DNA of 64,000 bases from Nocardiopsis alba DSM 43377 (GCF_000341225.1 NZ_ANAC01000013.1:62001-126000); one strand, 5' to 3'; positions 1 through 8,899 are shown, counted from the first letter of the stretch. Notes: generated from the letters alone by a model not told the origin. Numbers and translations: made by a program.

Positions 1-121
1 CCTGCGAACACCGGTGGGCCGGGCCGGGCGCCGAAACCCGGGCCGGCGCGTGAGCGCGGATACGCGGTGTTGTTAGATGGGTCTCAAAGCAACACGTTCA
101 CGCGATTGGGAAGGCGGGCCA

Positions 122-2128
122 ATGACGGAGAGCAGCGTGCCCCGTGTGCTCTGGGAGCCCGACGAGGAACGGATCGAGTCCTCCAACGTCGTCGCGTTCG
201 CACGATGGGCCGCACGGGAGAAGGGGGTCGAGGCCTTCGGCTCCGGCGGGTCCACCGCCGTCCGCGACTTCGACTACGACGCCCTGTGGCGCTGGTCGGT
301 CACCGACATCGACGGTTTCTGGGCGTCCATCTGGGAGTTCTACGGGGTCCGGGCCGACACCCCCTACGAGGCGGTCCTGGCCGACCGGAGCATGCCGGGC
401 GCCGAATGGTTCCCCGGTTCGACGCTCAACTACGCCCGGCACGTCTTCGAGGGGCGTGACGACGACACCGTCGCGATCCGGCACGCCACCGAGCTGCGTC
501 CGCTCTCCGAGTGGACCTGGGGCGAGCTGCGCGAGTGCACCGCCGCCATCGCCTCGGGGCTGCGCAGGCTGGGTGTGGGCGAGGGCGACCGCGTCGCGGC
601 CTACCTGCCCAACCTGCCGGAGACCATCGCCGCCTTCTACGCGGTGGCCTCCCTCGGCGCGATCTGGTCCTCCTGCTCGCCCGACTTCGGAGTGCGCAGC
701 GTCATCGACCGGTTCGCGCAGATCGAACCGAAGGTGCTGCTGGCCGTGGACGGCTACCGCTACGGCGGCAAGGACTTCGACCGCCGACCGGTGGTCGAGG
801 AACTGCGAGAGGCCCTGCCCACGGTCGAGCACACGGTCCTCCTCGACAACCTCTCCTCGGGCGCGACCCTGGAGGGCACCCTGCCCTGGTCCGAGCTGGA
901 GGCCTCCGGCTCGGGCGACGCGCTGAGCTTCACCCCCGTCCCCTTCGACCACCCTCTGTGGGTCCTCTACTCCTCGGGGACGACCGGTCTGCCCAAGGCG
1001 ATCGTCCAGGGTCACGGTGGCATCCTGCTGGAGCAGCTCAAGAACCTGAACCTGCACCTGGACGCCCAGGAGCACGACCGGGTCTTCTGGTACACCACCA
1101 CCGGCTGGATGATGTGGAACTTCCTGGCCAGCGTCCTGCTGACCAAGGCCTCCATCGTCCTGTACGACGGCAGCCCCTCGACCCCCGCCTCCGGCCTGGA
1201 CACCCTGTGGGAGCTGGCCGCCGACGCCGGTGTGACGGTCTTCGGGACCAGCGCCGGGTTCCTGTCCTCCTGCATGAAGGAGGGCGTCCACCCGCGCGAG
1301 GGGCGCGACCTGTCCGCGCTCAAGGCGATCGGCTCCACCGGCTCCCCGCTCAGCCCCGAGGCCTTCTCCTGGGCGTACGAGGAGTTCGGATCGGACCTGT
1401 GGCTGTTCTCCACCAGCGGCGGCACCGACATCTGTAGCTGTCTGGTCGGCGGTACCCCGACGCTCCCCGTCTACGAGGGGGAGATCCAGTCCCGGGGCCT
1501 GGGCATGGCGGTGGCCTCCTGGGATCCCGAGGGCAAGGAGCTCATCGGCGAGGTCGGTGAACTGGTCGTCACCGAACCGGCCCCCTCGATGCCGGTGTAC
1601 CTGTGGGGCGACACCGACGGCGAGCGTCTGCGCGACAGCTACTTCTCCGTCTACCCCGGTATCTGGCGGCACGGCGACTGGATCGAGATCACCGAACGCG
1701 GCACGGCGATCATCTACGGGCGTTCGGACTCGACCATCAACCGCGGTGGCGTGCGTATGGGCACCAGCGAGATCTATCGCGCGGTCCTGTCCCTGGACGA
1801 CGTCCTGGACGCCCTGGTCGTCGACGTCCCTCAGGGCGACGGCTCCTCCAAGATCGAACTGTTCGTCGTCCTGCGCGAGGGCGCCGACCTGGAGGGCGAC
1901 GTGCCCAAGGAGATCGCCCGACGGATCCGCACCGACTGCTCGCCCCGCCACGTTCCGGACCGGGTCCGGGCGATCGCGGCGGTACCGCGCACGCTGTCGG
2001 GCAAGGTGCTGGAGGTCCCGGTCAAGCGCATCCTCATGGGCGAGCGGCCCGAGAAGGTGGCCAGCCGCGATTCGCTGGCCAACCCCGAGGCGCTGGACCA
2101 CTTCAGCGGCCTGGCCGAGCGGGGCTGA
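122..2128 (+). CDS. Acetoacetyl-CoA synthetase (acetoacetate-CoA ligase)
   Basis: ATP-dependent activation of acetoacetate to acetoacetyl-CoA through an acyl-adenylate in the cytosol; it feeds ketone-body or PHB-type carbon into acetyl-CoA. The protein is 668 aa, normal for the family. The adenylate-forming P-loop motif YSSGTTGLPK lies at about residues 283-292. The A5-like motif STSGGTDICS and the hinge region YGRSDSTINRGGVRMG follow. The C-terminal catalytic lysine is in TLSGK at about residue 628. ATG at 122 was chosen because GGAAGGCGGG lies just upstream; an in-frame ATG at 77 lacks such a site. The gene stands alone and ends in a strong stem-loop. Acetyl-CoA synthetase is the other possibility, but the N-terminal VLWEPDEERIESSNV block and the length favour the acetoacetate enzyme. 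Confidence 0.93.
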   Translation: MTESSVPRVLWEPDEERIESSNVVAFARWAAREKGVEAFGSGGSTAVRDFDYDALWRWSVTDIDGFWASIWEFYGVRADTPYEAVLADRSMPGAEWFPGSTLNYARHVFEGRDDDTVAIRHATELRPLSEWTWGELRECTAAIASGLRRLGVGEGDRVAAYLPNLPETIAAFYAVASLGAIWSSCSPDFGVRSVIDRFAQIEPKVLLAVDGYRYGGKDFDRRPVVEELREALPTVEHTVLLDNLSSGATLEGTLPWSELEASGSGDALSFTPVPFDHPLWVLYSSGTTGLPKAIVQGHGGILLEQLKNLNLHLDAQEHDRVFWYTTTGWMMWNFLASVLLTKASIVLYDGSPSTPASGLDTLWELAADAGVTVFGTSAGFLSSCMKEGVHPREGRDLSALKAIGSTGSPLSPEAFSWAYEEFGSDLWLFSTSGGTDICSCLVGGTPTLPVYEGEIQSRGLGMAVASWDPEGKELIGEVGELVVTEPAPSMPVYLWGDTDGERLRDSYFSVYPGIWRHGDWIEITERGTAIIYGRSDSTINRGGVRMGTSEIYRAVLSLDDVLDALVVDVPQGDGSSKIELFVVLREGADLEGDVPKEIARRIRTDCSPRHVPDRVRAIAAVPRTLSGKVLEVPVKRILMGERPEKVASRDSLANPEALDHFSGLAERG

Positions 2129-2139
2129 CCCGGTCCGGT

Positions 2140-2173
2140 CGGCCGGGGCGGAACGTCCACTCCGCCCCGGCCG
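2140..2173 (+). terminator. Stem-loop after acetoacetyl-CoA synthetase
   Basis: A perfect 13-bp stem (CGGCCGGGGCGGA, 8-nt loop, TCCGCCCCGGCCG) begins 11 bp after the stop codon. There is no T-run, which is common for actinomycete terminators. Confidence 0.6.
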
Positions 2174-2243
2174 GGCGAAGGCCGGCGGTACGGGGCCTCG
2201 CACGAAGAAGGGGAATGTCCGGAACAGGCATAACCTGACGGAT

Positions 2244-3509
2244 GTGGCACAGCATCAGTCAGGCGACACAGGCGCGCCCTCGGGAACGCCCTCCTCGGTC
2301 GCGCGCAGGATCGACGGTATCGACGCGGCCCGCGCCCTCGCGGTCTTCGGCATGTTCGCGGTCCACCTCGGGGTGGCCTCCCACGGTCTGCTCCCCGAGG
2401 AACAGGGGTGGGCGCTGCACGGGCTGGTCCGGGGCAACTCCTCGGCGCTCTTCGCCTTCCTGGCCGGTGTCTCGCTGGCCCTGATGACCGGACGCACCCG
2501 GCCGGTCGAGGGCGACGCCCTGCGCCGGGCCATCGTGCGGATCATGGCCCGCGCCGTGCTCATCGGACTGCTCGGCGTGGTGCTGGACCTGTTCGCGGTC
2601 CCGATCGCCGTCATCCTCACCTACTACGCCGGGTTCTTCCTGCTGGCGCTGCCGTTCCTCCGGGCGCGGGCGGCCGTGCTGTGGACCGCGGCGGGGACCC
2701 TGGCCCTGTGCGGCCCGGTGGCGTCCTTCCTACTGCGCCGCGACCTCGTCCCGACGGCGCCGCGCACGGGATCGCTCACCTCGCTCCCGGAGTTCCTCCT
2801 CACCGGCTACTACCCGGCCATCACCTTCATGACCTTCGTCCTGGCCGGGATGGCGGTGGGCCGCACCGATCTGACCGCCACCGCGGTCCGCGTGCGCATG
2901 GCGGTCGGTGGGGCCGTCGCCGCCGCGCTCGGCTACCTGGGGCCGTGGCTCCTGCTCGAGCGGATGGGCGGGATCGACCGGCTGACCGAGGCTCACAGCA
3001 CCTTCCTCGCCGGGGCCCCGCTGGGTTCGATGGACGCCTGGACGGCGGAGCAGCTGCGGGAGAACACGCGCGACGCCATGCACAACGTCAGCGGGCAGGT
3101 GCCCACCGACAGCTGGTGGTGGCTGGCGGTGGGGACACCGCACACCGGTACGACCTTCGAGATCCTGGAGGCGGTGGGGCAGGCACTGGTGGTGCTGGTG
3201 GTGTGCATGCTGTTCGCCGAACGGCTGCCCCGCGCGATGTACCCGCTCACCTCGGTGGGGCGGATGCCGCTGACCGTCTACACCGGGCACATCCTGGTGC
3301 TGGCGATCCTGATCCCGTTCCAAACGGAGACCACCATGGGGGCCGGCGGCCCCTGGTACATGGAGTGGTTCGTGTTCGGATCGCTCCTCTTCGCCTCCCT
3401 ATGGCGCTACGCGGTGGGACGGGGACCGCTCGAACTCGGGCTGGCCCGCTGCGCCGACGCCGCGGTCACCGTGGTGGAGGAACGTCGACGGGAGAACGGC
3501 GCCCGCTAG
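2244..3509 (+). CDS. DUF418-family polytopic membrane protein, acyltransferase-like
   Basis: Integral membrane protein of about 421 aa with many hydrophobic segments. The N-terminal block RIDGIDAARALAVFGMFAVH matches the start of the DUF418/DUF1624 membrane acyltransferase-like families, and the C-terminal block SVGRMPLTVYTGHI matches DUF418. Proteins of this group are often named heparan-alpha-glucosaminide N-acetyltransferase-like; the substrate cannot be read from the sequence. The only plausible start in the right place is the GTG at 2244, which has no clear ribosome-binding site, so the start is uncertain. The conserved domain begins about 27 residues in. It is monocistronic, and its 3' end runs into a tandem 9-bp repeat. 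Confidence 0.75.
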   Translation: MAQHQSGDTGAPSGTPSSVARRIDGIDAARALAVFGMFAVHLGVASHGLLPEEQGWALHGLVRGNSSALFAFLAGVSLALMTGRTRPVEGDALRRAIVRIMARAVLIGLLGVVLDLFAVPIAVILTYYAGFFLLALPFLRARAAVLWTAAGTLALCGPVASFLLRRDLVPTAPRTGSLTSLPEFLLTGYYPAITFMTFVLAGMAVGRTDLTATAVRVRMAVGGAVAAALGYLGPWLLLERMGGIDRLTEAHSTFLAGAPLGSMDAWTAEQLRENTRDAMHNVSGQVPTDSWWWLAVGTPHTGTTFEILEAVGQALVVLVVCMLFAERLPRAMYPLTSVGRMPLTVYTGHILVLAILIPFQTETTMGAGGPWYMEWFVFGSLLFASLWRYAVGRGPLELGLARCADAAVTVVEERRRENGAR

Positions 3510-3519
3510 AGTCTCGGGG

Positions 3520-3564
3520 CCTCAGGGGCCTCAGGGGCCTCAGGGGCCTCAGGGGCCTCAGGGG
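3520..3564. repeat. Five tandem copies of a 9-bp unit (CCTCAGGGG)
   Basis: Five perfect head-to-tail copies of CCTCAGGGG lie between the convergent DUF418 gene and the next minus-strand gene. Each unit contains TCA, a TGA stop on the minus strand. The unit is three codons long, so all copies keep the same frame; the last copy provides the stop of the minus-strand gene. Confidence 0.95.
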
Positions 3565-4244
3565 CGGTCGGGGCGTCGGATGTGCGCCGAGGTGCGATCC
3601 TGGTGGGCGAGGGAGTCGGTGGTGGTGCGGGTGTTCTGCCGGATGAGGCGGCGGGCGTCGTCGGCGGCCGACCGGGCCACGGCGGGGCTGGCCACCGGGC
3701 GCTGTGACAGTTCGGTGTCCTGCGGCAGCCCGATGTCCATGGGGAGCCCGGCCTTGCCGATCACCCGGAGCTGGGCCTCCTCCTGGGACAGGGAGGGGCG
3801 GATGTCGCCGTCGGGCGTCTTCCACGCGCTCAGACGGTGCGAGAACCAGCGGCCGCCCTGATAGCGCTCGCCCTTCTCCCACACGCGACCGTCGGGCCGG
3901 TGGCCCAGGGCGTGCTCGACGTCGGCCAGGGTCCAACCGGCCGAGAAGAAGCGGGCGCACTCGGCCTTGAGGAAGGCGAAGTCCACTCCGCGCAGCGAGG
4001 TGTCCTCCCGACGCAGCCGTTCACAGGCGTCGTGCACGGCGTGCGGGGTGTGCCGGGGCCGGTGCAGCGGGTCGACCTCGGGCTTGCGCAGCAGGGAGTC
4101 GTCGACGGTCACGATCACCTCGCCCCGACGGTTGTCCCAGACGCTCACGTCCTCGCGGGCCCACCCCTGCGATTCGGCCAACGCGGTCGCCATCCTGCGC
4201 AGGTCGATCCCGTCGTCGTCACTGCTGATCCGAAACTCCGCCAT
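3558..4244 (-). CDS. Conserved hypothetical protein, function not recognised
   Basis: Soluble protein of about 228 aa with no signal peptide or membrane segment. The N-terminal third (MAEFRISSDDDGIDLRRMA) looks like a small alpha/beta fold. A middle part rich in Trp and Phe (FFSAGWTLADVEHALGHRPDG) resembles helix-turn-helix-like or replication-relaxation-like actinobacterial proteins, but I do not recognise a family. The basic C-terminal tail is low in conservation. ATG at 4244 has GGAGG only one base upstream; an alternative ATG at 4277 would add 11 residues. Its stop codon is inside the 9-bp tandem repeat, so the C-terminus borders unstable DNA. It is the only minus-strand gene between two plus-strand units. 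Confidence 0.65.
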   Translation of the reverse strand: MAEFRISSDDDGIDLRRMATALAESQGWAREDVSVWDNRRGEVIVTVDDSLLRKPEVDPLHRPRHTPHAVHDACERLRREDTSLRGVDFAFLKAECARFFSAGWTLADVEHALGHRPDGRVWEKGERYQGGRWFSHRLSAWKTPDGDIRPSLSQEEAQLRVIGKAGLPMDIGLPQDTELSQRPVASPAVARSAADDARRLIRQNTRTTTDSLAHQDRTSAHIRRPDRP

Positions 4245-4586
4245 GCCTCCACGATAACGGTCCGGTGCGACGTCCATCGAGGTCCAAGGGAGTGGTCCGG
4301 TCTAGACCGGAGAGGACGCCGACCCTGTCGAAGTTCGTCGAAAAACCCCGTTTCCACCCCGATTCGAGGGTCTATTCGGAGGAAACCATGACAGAGATCC
4401 ACCCCTGTCCTTGGAGGCTTCTCCAACCTTGGGGGATCGAACGTGCGGGGGCGCGCCGCCGAAGCGACCCGGGGTTATGGTGACCACCTGACGGCCGGAA
4501 ACGGGGCCCGCACCCCGTACCGAGCCCGTACGGGCCGTCCCCCACCGGTCACCGGCGGACGGCCACACGAACCGACGAAGCTGTAG
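4245..4586 (+). promoter_or_regulatory. Upstream regulatory region of the deoC operon
   Basis: Gene-free stretch of about 340 bp between divergent genes. It holds the 16-bp palindrome at 4296-4311 and a second small dyad TTGGAG-4 nt-CTCCAA at 4411-4426. I see no convincing -35/-10 pair and no open frame with a start site and codon bias. Confidence 0.5.
4296..4311. promoter_or_regulatory. Palindromic operator TCCGGTCTAGACCGGA (DasR/HutC-like core)
   Basis: Perfect 16-bp palindrome. Its GGTCTAGACC core is the core of the dre site recognised by the GntR/HutC-family regulator DasR (known consensus core TGGTCTAGACCA), with C/G instead of T/A at the flanking pair. The same 14-bp CCGGTCTAGACCGG occurs at 16026, upstream of the nucleoside importer operon. 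Binding by a HutC-type regulator is inferred. Confidence 0.7.
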
Positions 4587-5534
4587 GTGCCCGTGCCACA
4601 CACCGCGACCGTGCCCGAGGCGATCACCGACCACGCTCTCCGGGCCTACCTGCACGGCCTGCCGGGAGTCGACGAGGTCGGCGCCCGAGCCCGGGCCCAG
4701 GACCTGGCCACCAGGTCCATCAAGACGACCGCCAAGGCGGCCGCCATCGACCTGGCGATCTCCATGGTGGACCTGACCACGCTGGAAGGGGCCGACACCC
4801 CCGGCAAGGTCCGCTCCCTGTGCGTCAAGGCGGCGCTGCCCGACCCCGCCGACCGCACCGTGCCCAAGGTGGGCGCCGTGTGCGTCTACCCGGACATGGT
4901 CGCCGTCGCCGTCGAGGCGTTGCGCGGCACCGGGATCGGCGTGGCCTCGGTGGCCACCGCCTTCCCCGCCGGGCGCGCCCCCATGGAGGTCAAGCTCGCC
5001 GACACCCGGCGCGCGGTCGCCGACGGGGCGGCCGAGATCGACATGGTCATCGACCGGGGCGCCTTCCTGGCCGGCCGCTACCTGAAGGTCTACGAGGAGA
5101 TCGCCGCGGTCAAGGAGGCCTGCGGCGACGCCCACCTGAAGGTCATCCTGGAGACCGGCGAACTGGTCACCTACGACAACGTGCGCCGCGCCTCCCACCT
5201 GGCGATGCGGGCGGGCGCCGACTTCATCAAGACCTCCACGGGCAAGGTGTCCCCGGCCGCCACCCTCCCGGTCACGCTCATCATGCTGGAGGCCGTGCGC
5301 GACCACCACGCCGCCACCGGCCGCCGGATCGGCGTCAAGCCCGCCGGAGGCATCCGCACCACCAAGGACGCCATCCGCAACCTGGTCCTGGTCAACGAGA
5401 CCGCCGGACCGGAATGGCTCACCCCGGACCTGTTCCGGATCGGTGCCTCCAGTCTGCTCAACGACCTGCTCATGCAGCGGACCAGGCTGTCCACCGGCAC
5501 CTACCCGGGCCCCGACCACTACACGCAGGACTAG
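4587..5534 (+). CDS. deoC: Deoxyribose-phosphate aldolase
   Basis: Cleaves 2-deoxyribose-5-phosphate to acetaldehyde and glyceraldehyde-3-phosphate, the last step of deoxynucleoside catabolism. 315 aa, on the longer side for the family. The class I aldolase residues are visible: Asp in EIDMVIDRG (about 152), the Schiff-base lysine in DFIKTSTGK (about K215) and the proton-relay lysine in GVKPAGGIRT (about K251). GTG at 4587 is used; a second in-frame GTG lies at 4593. An aldehyde dehydrogenase follows after 2 bp, so acetaldehyde is probably oxidised by the neighbouring enzyme. Upstream lies the DasR-like palindrome shared with the importer operon. Confidence 0.96.
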   Translation: MPVPHTATVPEAITDHALRAYLHGLPGVDEVGARARAQDLATRSIKTTAKAAAIDLAISMVDLTTLEGADTPGKVRSLCVKAALPDPADRTVPKVGAVCVYPDMVAVAVEALRGTGIGVASVATAFPAGRAPMEVKLADTRRAVADGAAEIDMVIDRGAFLAGRYLKVYEEIAAVKEACGDAHLKVILETGELVTYDNVRRASHLAMRAGADFIKTSTGKVSPAATLPVTLIMLEAVRDHHAATGRRIGVKPAGGIRTTKDAIRNLVLVNETAGPEWLTPDLFRIGASSLLNDLLMQRTRLSTGTYPGPDHYTQD

Positions 5535-5536
5535 CC

Positions 5537-6967
5537 GTGATCTTCGAGTACGCGCCCGCACCGGAGTCCCGCTCCGTCGTCCACCTGCGCGAGACCTACG
5601 ACCTGTTCATCGACGGCGAGTTCACCCCGGCCCTGAGCGGTGAGCACCTCACCAGTCTCAACCCGGCCGACGAGGAGACGCTCGCCCGGGTGTCCGTGGC
5701 CGGAGAGGCCGACGTCGACCGCGCCGTCGTCGCCGCCCGCCGCGCCCAGGAGAACGTCTGGGGCCGCATGAGCGGCGCGGAGCGGGGCAAGTACCTGTTC
5801 CGCATCGCCCGGATCATCCAGGAACGCTCGCGCGAGCTGGCCGTCCTGGAGAGCATGGACAACGGCAAGCCCATCAAGGAGACGCGCGACGTCGACCTGC
5901 CGCTGGTCGCCGCGCACTTCTTCTACCACGCGGGTTGGGCCGACAAGCTCGCCCACGCGGGCTTCGGCCCCGACCCCCGCCCGCTCGGCGTGGCCGCCCA
6001 GATCATCCCGTGGAACTTCCCGCTGCTCATGCTGGCGTGGAAGGTCGCCCCGGCCCTGGCCACCGGCAACACCGTCGTCCTCAAACCGGCCGAGACCACC
6101 CCGCTCACCGCGCTGGTCTTCGCCGAGATCTGCCAGGAGGCCGACCTGCCCCCGGGCGTGGTCAACATCCTGACCGGCGCGGGGGAGACCGGCCGGGCCC
6201 TGGTCGACCACCCGGGCACCGACAAGGTCGCCTTCACCGGCTCCACCGAGGTGGGCCGGGGCATCGCCCGCGCGGTGGCCGGCACCGACAAACGTCTCAC
6301 CCTGGAACTGGGCGGCAAGGGCGCCAACATCGTCTACGACGACGCCGCACTCGACCAGGCCGTGGAGGGTGTGGTCTCCGGCATCTTCTTCAACCAGGGA
6401 CACGTGTGCTGCGCCGGTTCGCGGCTGCTGCTCCAGGAGTCCATCGCCGAGGAGTTCCTGCCCCGTCTCAAGGAGCGCGTGGCCAAACTGCGCCTGGGCG
6501 ATCCGCTGGACAAGAACACCGACATCGGCGCGATCAACTCCGCCGCCCAGCTGGAACGGATCCGCGAGCTCACCGACACCGCCGACGAGGAGGGCGTGGA
6601 GCGCTGGTCTCCCGAGTGCGCGCTCCCCGAGTCCGGTTACTGGTTCGCGCCCACCGTCCTCACCGGGGTCGGCCAGGCCCACCGGGTGGCCCGCGAGGAG
6701 ATCTTCGGCCCCGTGCTGTCGGTACTGACCTTCCGGACCCCCGAGGAGGCCGTCACCAAGGCGAACAACACCCCCTACGGGCTCTCCGCCGGCGTGTGGA
6801 CCGAGAAGGGCTCGCGCATGCTCTGGACCGCCGAACGGCTGCGCGCCGGGGTGATCTGGTCCAACACGTTCAACAAGTTCGACCCGACCAGCCCCTTCGG
6901 CGGCTACAAGGAGTCGGGATACGGCCGCGAGGGCGGGCGACATGGTTTGGAGGCCTACCTTGGCTGA
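5537..6967 (+). CDS. NAD(P)-dependent aldehyde dehydrogenase
   Basis: Full-length aldehyde dehydrogenase of 476 aa. The cofactor motif IPWNFPLLM, the lysine of VLKPAETTP, the general base in LELGGK (about E257) and the catalytic cysteine in FNQGHVCCAGS (about C291) are all present, as is the C-terminal NTPYGLSAGVWT segment. It starts at GTG 5537, two bases after deoC, and overlaps the next gene by 26 bp, so it is in the deoC operon. Acetaldehyde from DeoC is the likely substrate (inference from position). Conserved residues indicate an active enzyme. Confidence 0.93.
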   Translation: MIFEYAPAPESRSVVHLRETYDLFIDGEFTPALSGEHLTSLNPADEETLARVSVAGEADVDRAVVAARRAQENVWGRMSGAERGKYLFRIARIIQERSRELAVLESMDNGKPIKETRDVDLPLVAAHFFYHAGWADKLAHAGFGPDPRPLGVAAQIIPWNFPLLMLAWKVAPALATGNTVVLKPAETTPLTALVFAEICQEADLPPGVVNILTGAGETGRALVDHPGTDKVAFTGSTEVGRGIARAVAGTDKRLTLELGGKGANIVYDDAALDQAVEGVVSGIFFNQGHVCCAGSRLLLQESIAEEFLPRLKERVAKLRLGDPLDKNTDIGAINSAAQLERIRELTDTADEEGVERWSPECALPESGYWFAPTVLTGVGQAHRVAREEIFGPVLSVLTFRTPEEAVTKANNTPYGLSAGVWTEKGSRMLWTAERLRAGVIWSNTFNKFDPTSPFGGYKESGYGREGGRHGLEAYLG

Positions 6968-7931
6968 GCGGCGCGACGGCGGCAAGAGGAAGAACGAGGG
7001 CGCGGCCGACGGCGGCGCCACCGAGAACCGGACGACCGCGACGAAGGCCGACGTTCCGGCCCGAATCGCGGTCCGCAAGACCTACAAGCTCTATCTGGGC
7101 GGGGCCTTCCCCCGCTCGGAGTCGGGTAGGAGCCACCCCGTGACCTCAGCGGACGGCGCACACCTGGCCAACGCCTCGCTCGCCTCGCGCAAGGACGCGC
7201 GCGACGCGGTGGTCGCGGCCCGTAAGGCCTTCGGCGGCTGGTCCGGTCGGACCGCCTACAACCGCGGCCAGATCCTCTACCGGATCGCCGAGGTGCTGGA
7301 GGGCCGACACGCCCAGTTCGCGGACCAGCTGGTCGCCGCCCTGGGGGTCTCCCGGGCCGAGGCCGACCGGTACGTGTCGGCGGCCGTGGACCGCTGGGTC
7401 CACTACGCCGGCTGGACGGACAAGTTCGCCCAGGTCATCGGGGGATCGAACCCGGTCTCGGGTCCCTACTACAACCATTCGACCCCCGAGCCCACCGGCG
7501 TCGTCGTGGTGTTCGCGCCCCAGGGCGCCCCGCTGCTCGGGCTGACCTCGGTGCTCGCCCCGGTCATCGCCACCGGCAACACCGCCGTGGTGGTCTCCTC
7601 CGAGAGCGCGCCCCTGGCCTCCATCGACCTGGCCGAGGTGCTCGCCACCTCCGACGTGCCCGGCGGTGTGGTCAACGTGCTCACCGGCAAGGCGGGCGAG
7701 ATCGGTCCGCACCTGGCCTCGCACGCCGACGTCGACGCCCTGGACCTGACCGGGGCCGGCGAGTCGGCCGTCGACTTCGAGAGGGCGGCGGCGGCCACCC
7801 TCACCCGGGTACTGCGCCCCGGCCCCGAGGCCGACGGGGGAGAGGACGCCTGGCTCGACACCGACCCCGGTACCTCCAGGTTGACCCCTTTCCTGGAGAC
7901 CAAGACGGTCTGGCATCCGGTCGGAATGTAA
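6942..7931 (+). CDS. Truncated aldehyde dehydrogenase-like protein, probably non-catalytic
   Basis: 329 aa with clear similarity to the N-terminal, cofactor-binding half of aldehyde dehydrogenases: KLYLGGAFPRSESGR, then VVVVFAPQGAPLLGLTSVLAPVIATGNTAVV and DVPGGVVNVLTGKAGE. The family motif PWNFP is replaced by APQGAP. The lysine position of KPAE is replaced by SSES. The protein ends before the region that would hold the catalytic cysteine. It is therefore a pseudoenzyme or partner subunit rather than an independent dehydrogenase. ATG 6942 lies inside the end of the upstream gene with GGGCGGG before it; a TTG at 6960 is an alternative. The reading frame is intact and its neighbours suggest co-translation, arguing against simple decay. 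Confidence 0.85.
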   Translation: MVWRPTLAERRDGGKRKNEGAADGGATENRTTATKADVPARIAVRKTYKLYLGGAFPRSESGRSHPVTSADGAHLANASLASRKDARDAVVAARKAFGGWSGRTAYNRGQILYRIAEVLEGRHAQFADQLVAALGVSRAEADRYVSAAVDRWVHYAGWTDKFAQVIGGSNPVSGPYYNHSTPEPTGVVVVFAPQGAPLLGLTSVLAPVIATGNTAVVVSSESAPLASIDLAEVLATSDVPGGVVNVLTGKAGEIGPHLASHADVDALDLTGAGESAVDFERAAAATLTRVLRPGPEADGGEDAWLDTDPGTSRLTPFLETKTVWHPVGM

Positions 7932-7994
7932 GACTGACGGTCCGGCCCGTCCCTCCCGGGGCGGGTCCGGTCCGACAGCCGAGTGGAGGACGAC

Positions 7995-8639
7995 GTGCCG
8001 CCGAAGACCCCCGAACAGGCCGACACCCCCGCGACCACCGCGACCGAACACAGGAACGTTCCCGGGCTGCGCCTGGTGCGCCTGGACCGCAGGACCCCCG
8101 AGGTCGACACGCTGCGCGAGATCGTCACGCGTCAGCGGGTCGCCCCCGAACAGCGCAGGTTCGTCGACGAGGCGATGCACACCCTGCCCCGCGCCGACGC
8201 CGTACCCGACCTCTTCCCCTACGCGGTCGTGCTCACCGGGGCCGACCTGTCCGACCGTGCCCAGGCCCTGGACGCCTGCGCCGGTTTCGGCATCATCGAC
8301 CGGGTCGGCGTGCTGCGCGACCTGGTGGACGAGCCGGAGCGGGCGGTCCTGCTGCGCGCCTTCTACCTGTCCCCCGAACATCAGGGGCACGGGATCGGCA
8401 GGACCGCCTGCTCGGCCCCGCTGCTCGACCTGCTCGTCTCCCAGATCGTTCCCGAGGCCGAACACATCGTCCTGTGCGTCAACGACGGCAACGAGGCCGG
8501 CGAACGCGCCTACCGGGCGGCCGGCTTCACCCCCACGGGCCGTCGCCACGACGCCGGTGACCACGGCATGCAGAGCGTCTTCTCCCGGCCGGTCGACACC
8601 GGCTACCACCCCGTCCCCCGACTTCCGGAACCACGATGA
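7995..8639 (+). CDS. GNAT-family N-acetyltransferase
   Basis: About 214 aa. The acetyl-CoA-binding motif A is visible as FYLSPEHQGHGIGRTACSAPLL, followed by the beta-strand and helix LCVNDGNEAGERAYRAAGFTPTGRR typical of GNAT domains. The first 25 residues are a flexible Pro/Thr-rich leader. GTG at 7995 is preferred over GTG 7983 because GGAGGA sits 4-5 bases before it. The substrate is unknown. It lies 63 bp after the aldehyde dehydrogenase-like gene, with an imperfect GC-rich hairpin in the gap, so it may be read at a lower level from the same promoter. Confidence 0.85.
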   Translation: MPPKTPEQADTPATTATEHRNVPGLRLVRLDRRTPEVDTLREIVTRQRVAPEQRRFVDEAMHTLPRADAVPDLFPYAVVLTGADLSDRAQALDACAGFGIIDRVGVLRDLVDEPERAVLLRAFYLSPEHQGHGIGRTACSAPLLDLLVSQIVPEAEHIVLCVNDGNEAGERAYRAAGFTPTGRRHDAGDHGMQSVFSRPVDTGYHPVPRLPEPR

Positions 8640-8661
8640 CCCTCGTACCGGAGGCGCGTCC

Positions 8662-8690
8662 CACCGTCCGCCCGCTCCGGGCGGGCGGTG
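8662..8690 (+). terminator. Stem-loop after the GNAT gene
   Basis: CACCGTCCGCCCG, a 3-nt loop, then CGGGCGGGCGGTG: a 13-bp stem with one T-G pair, 22 bp after the stop codon and without a T-run. It separates the deoC unit from punA. Between it and punA (8691-8899) I see no gene. Confidence 0.55.
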
Positions 8691-8899
8691 ACGCGCCGGA
8701 GGCGGCGGTGCCCGTACGCGCCCATGACGTCACGCCACAATGGCAGCGCCGGGAGATCGGCCCGACCTCGTGCCATCGCCCCTGTCGGACCCCTTGGTCG
8801 CGCAGGCCGCGCCGTACGCCCGGGACGTGAGGTCGCGTCCCCTGAAGACCACCATCAGCACCCCGCCGCCCGCGCGGCACCGATGAAGGAGAACCCGTA

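Noticed and set aside
98..2203. A 701-codon open frame on the minus strand opposite acetoacetyl-CoA synthetase
   Set aside because: It is the antisense shadow of a strongly recognised gene, rich in Gly/Val/Gln/Arg with no family motif; long shadows are normal at this GC content.
3520..3564. Tandem repeat as a CRISPR-like array
   Set aside because: Units are 9 bp and contiguous, with no spacers and no cas genes anywhere in the window.
8725..8732. TGACGTCA palindrome as an operator upstream of punA
   Set aside because: An isolated 8-bp palindrome without recurrence; no bacterial regulator family suggests itself.
8636..8830. A 64-codon frame whose ATG overlaps the GNAT stop (ATGA)
   Set aside because: It runs through the GNAT stem-loop and is Arg/Pro-rich without family resemblance; the overlap is probably chance.
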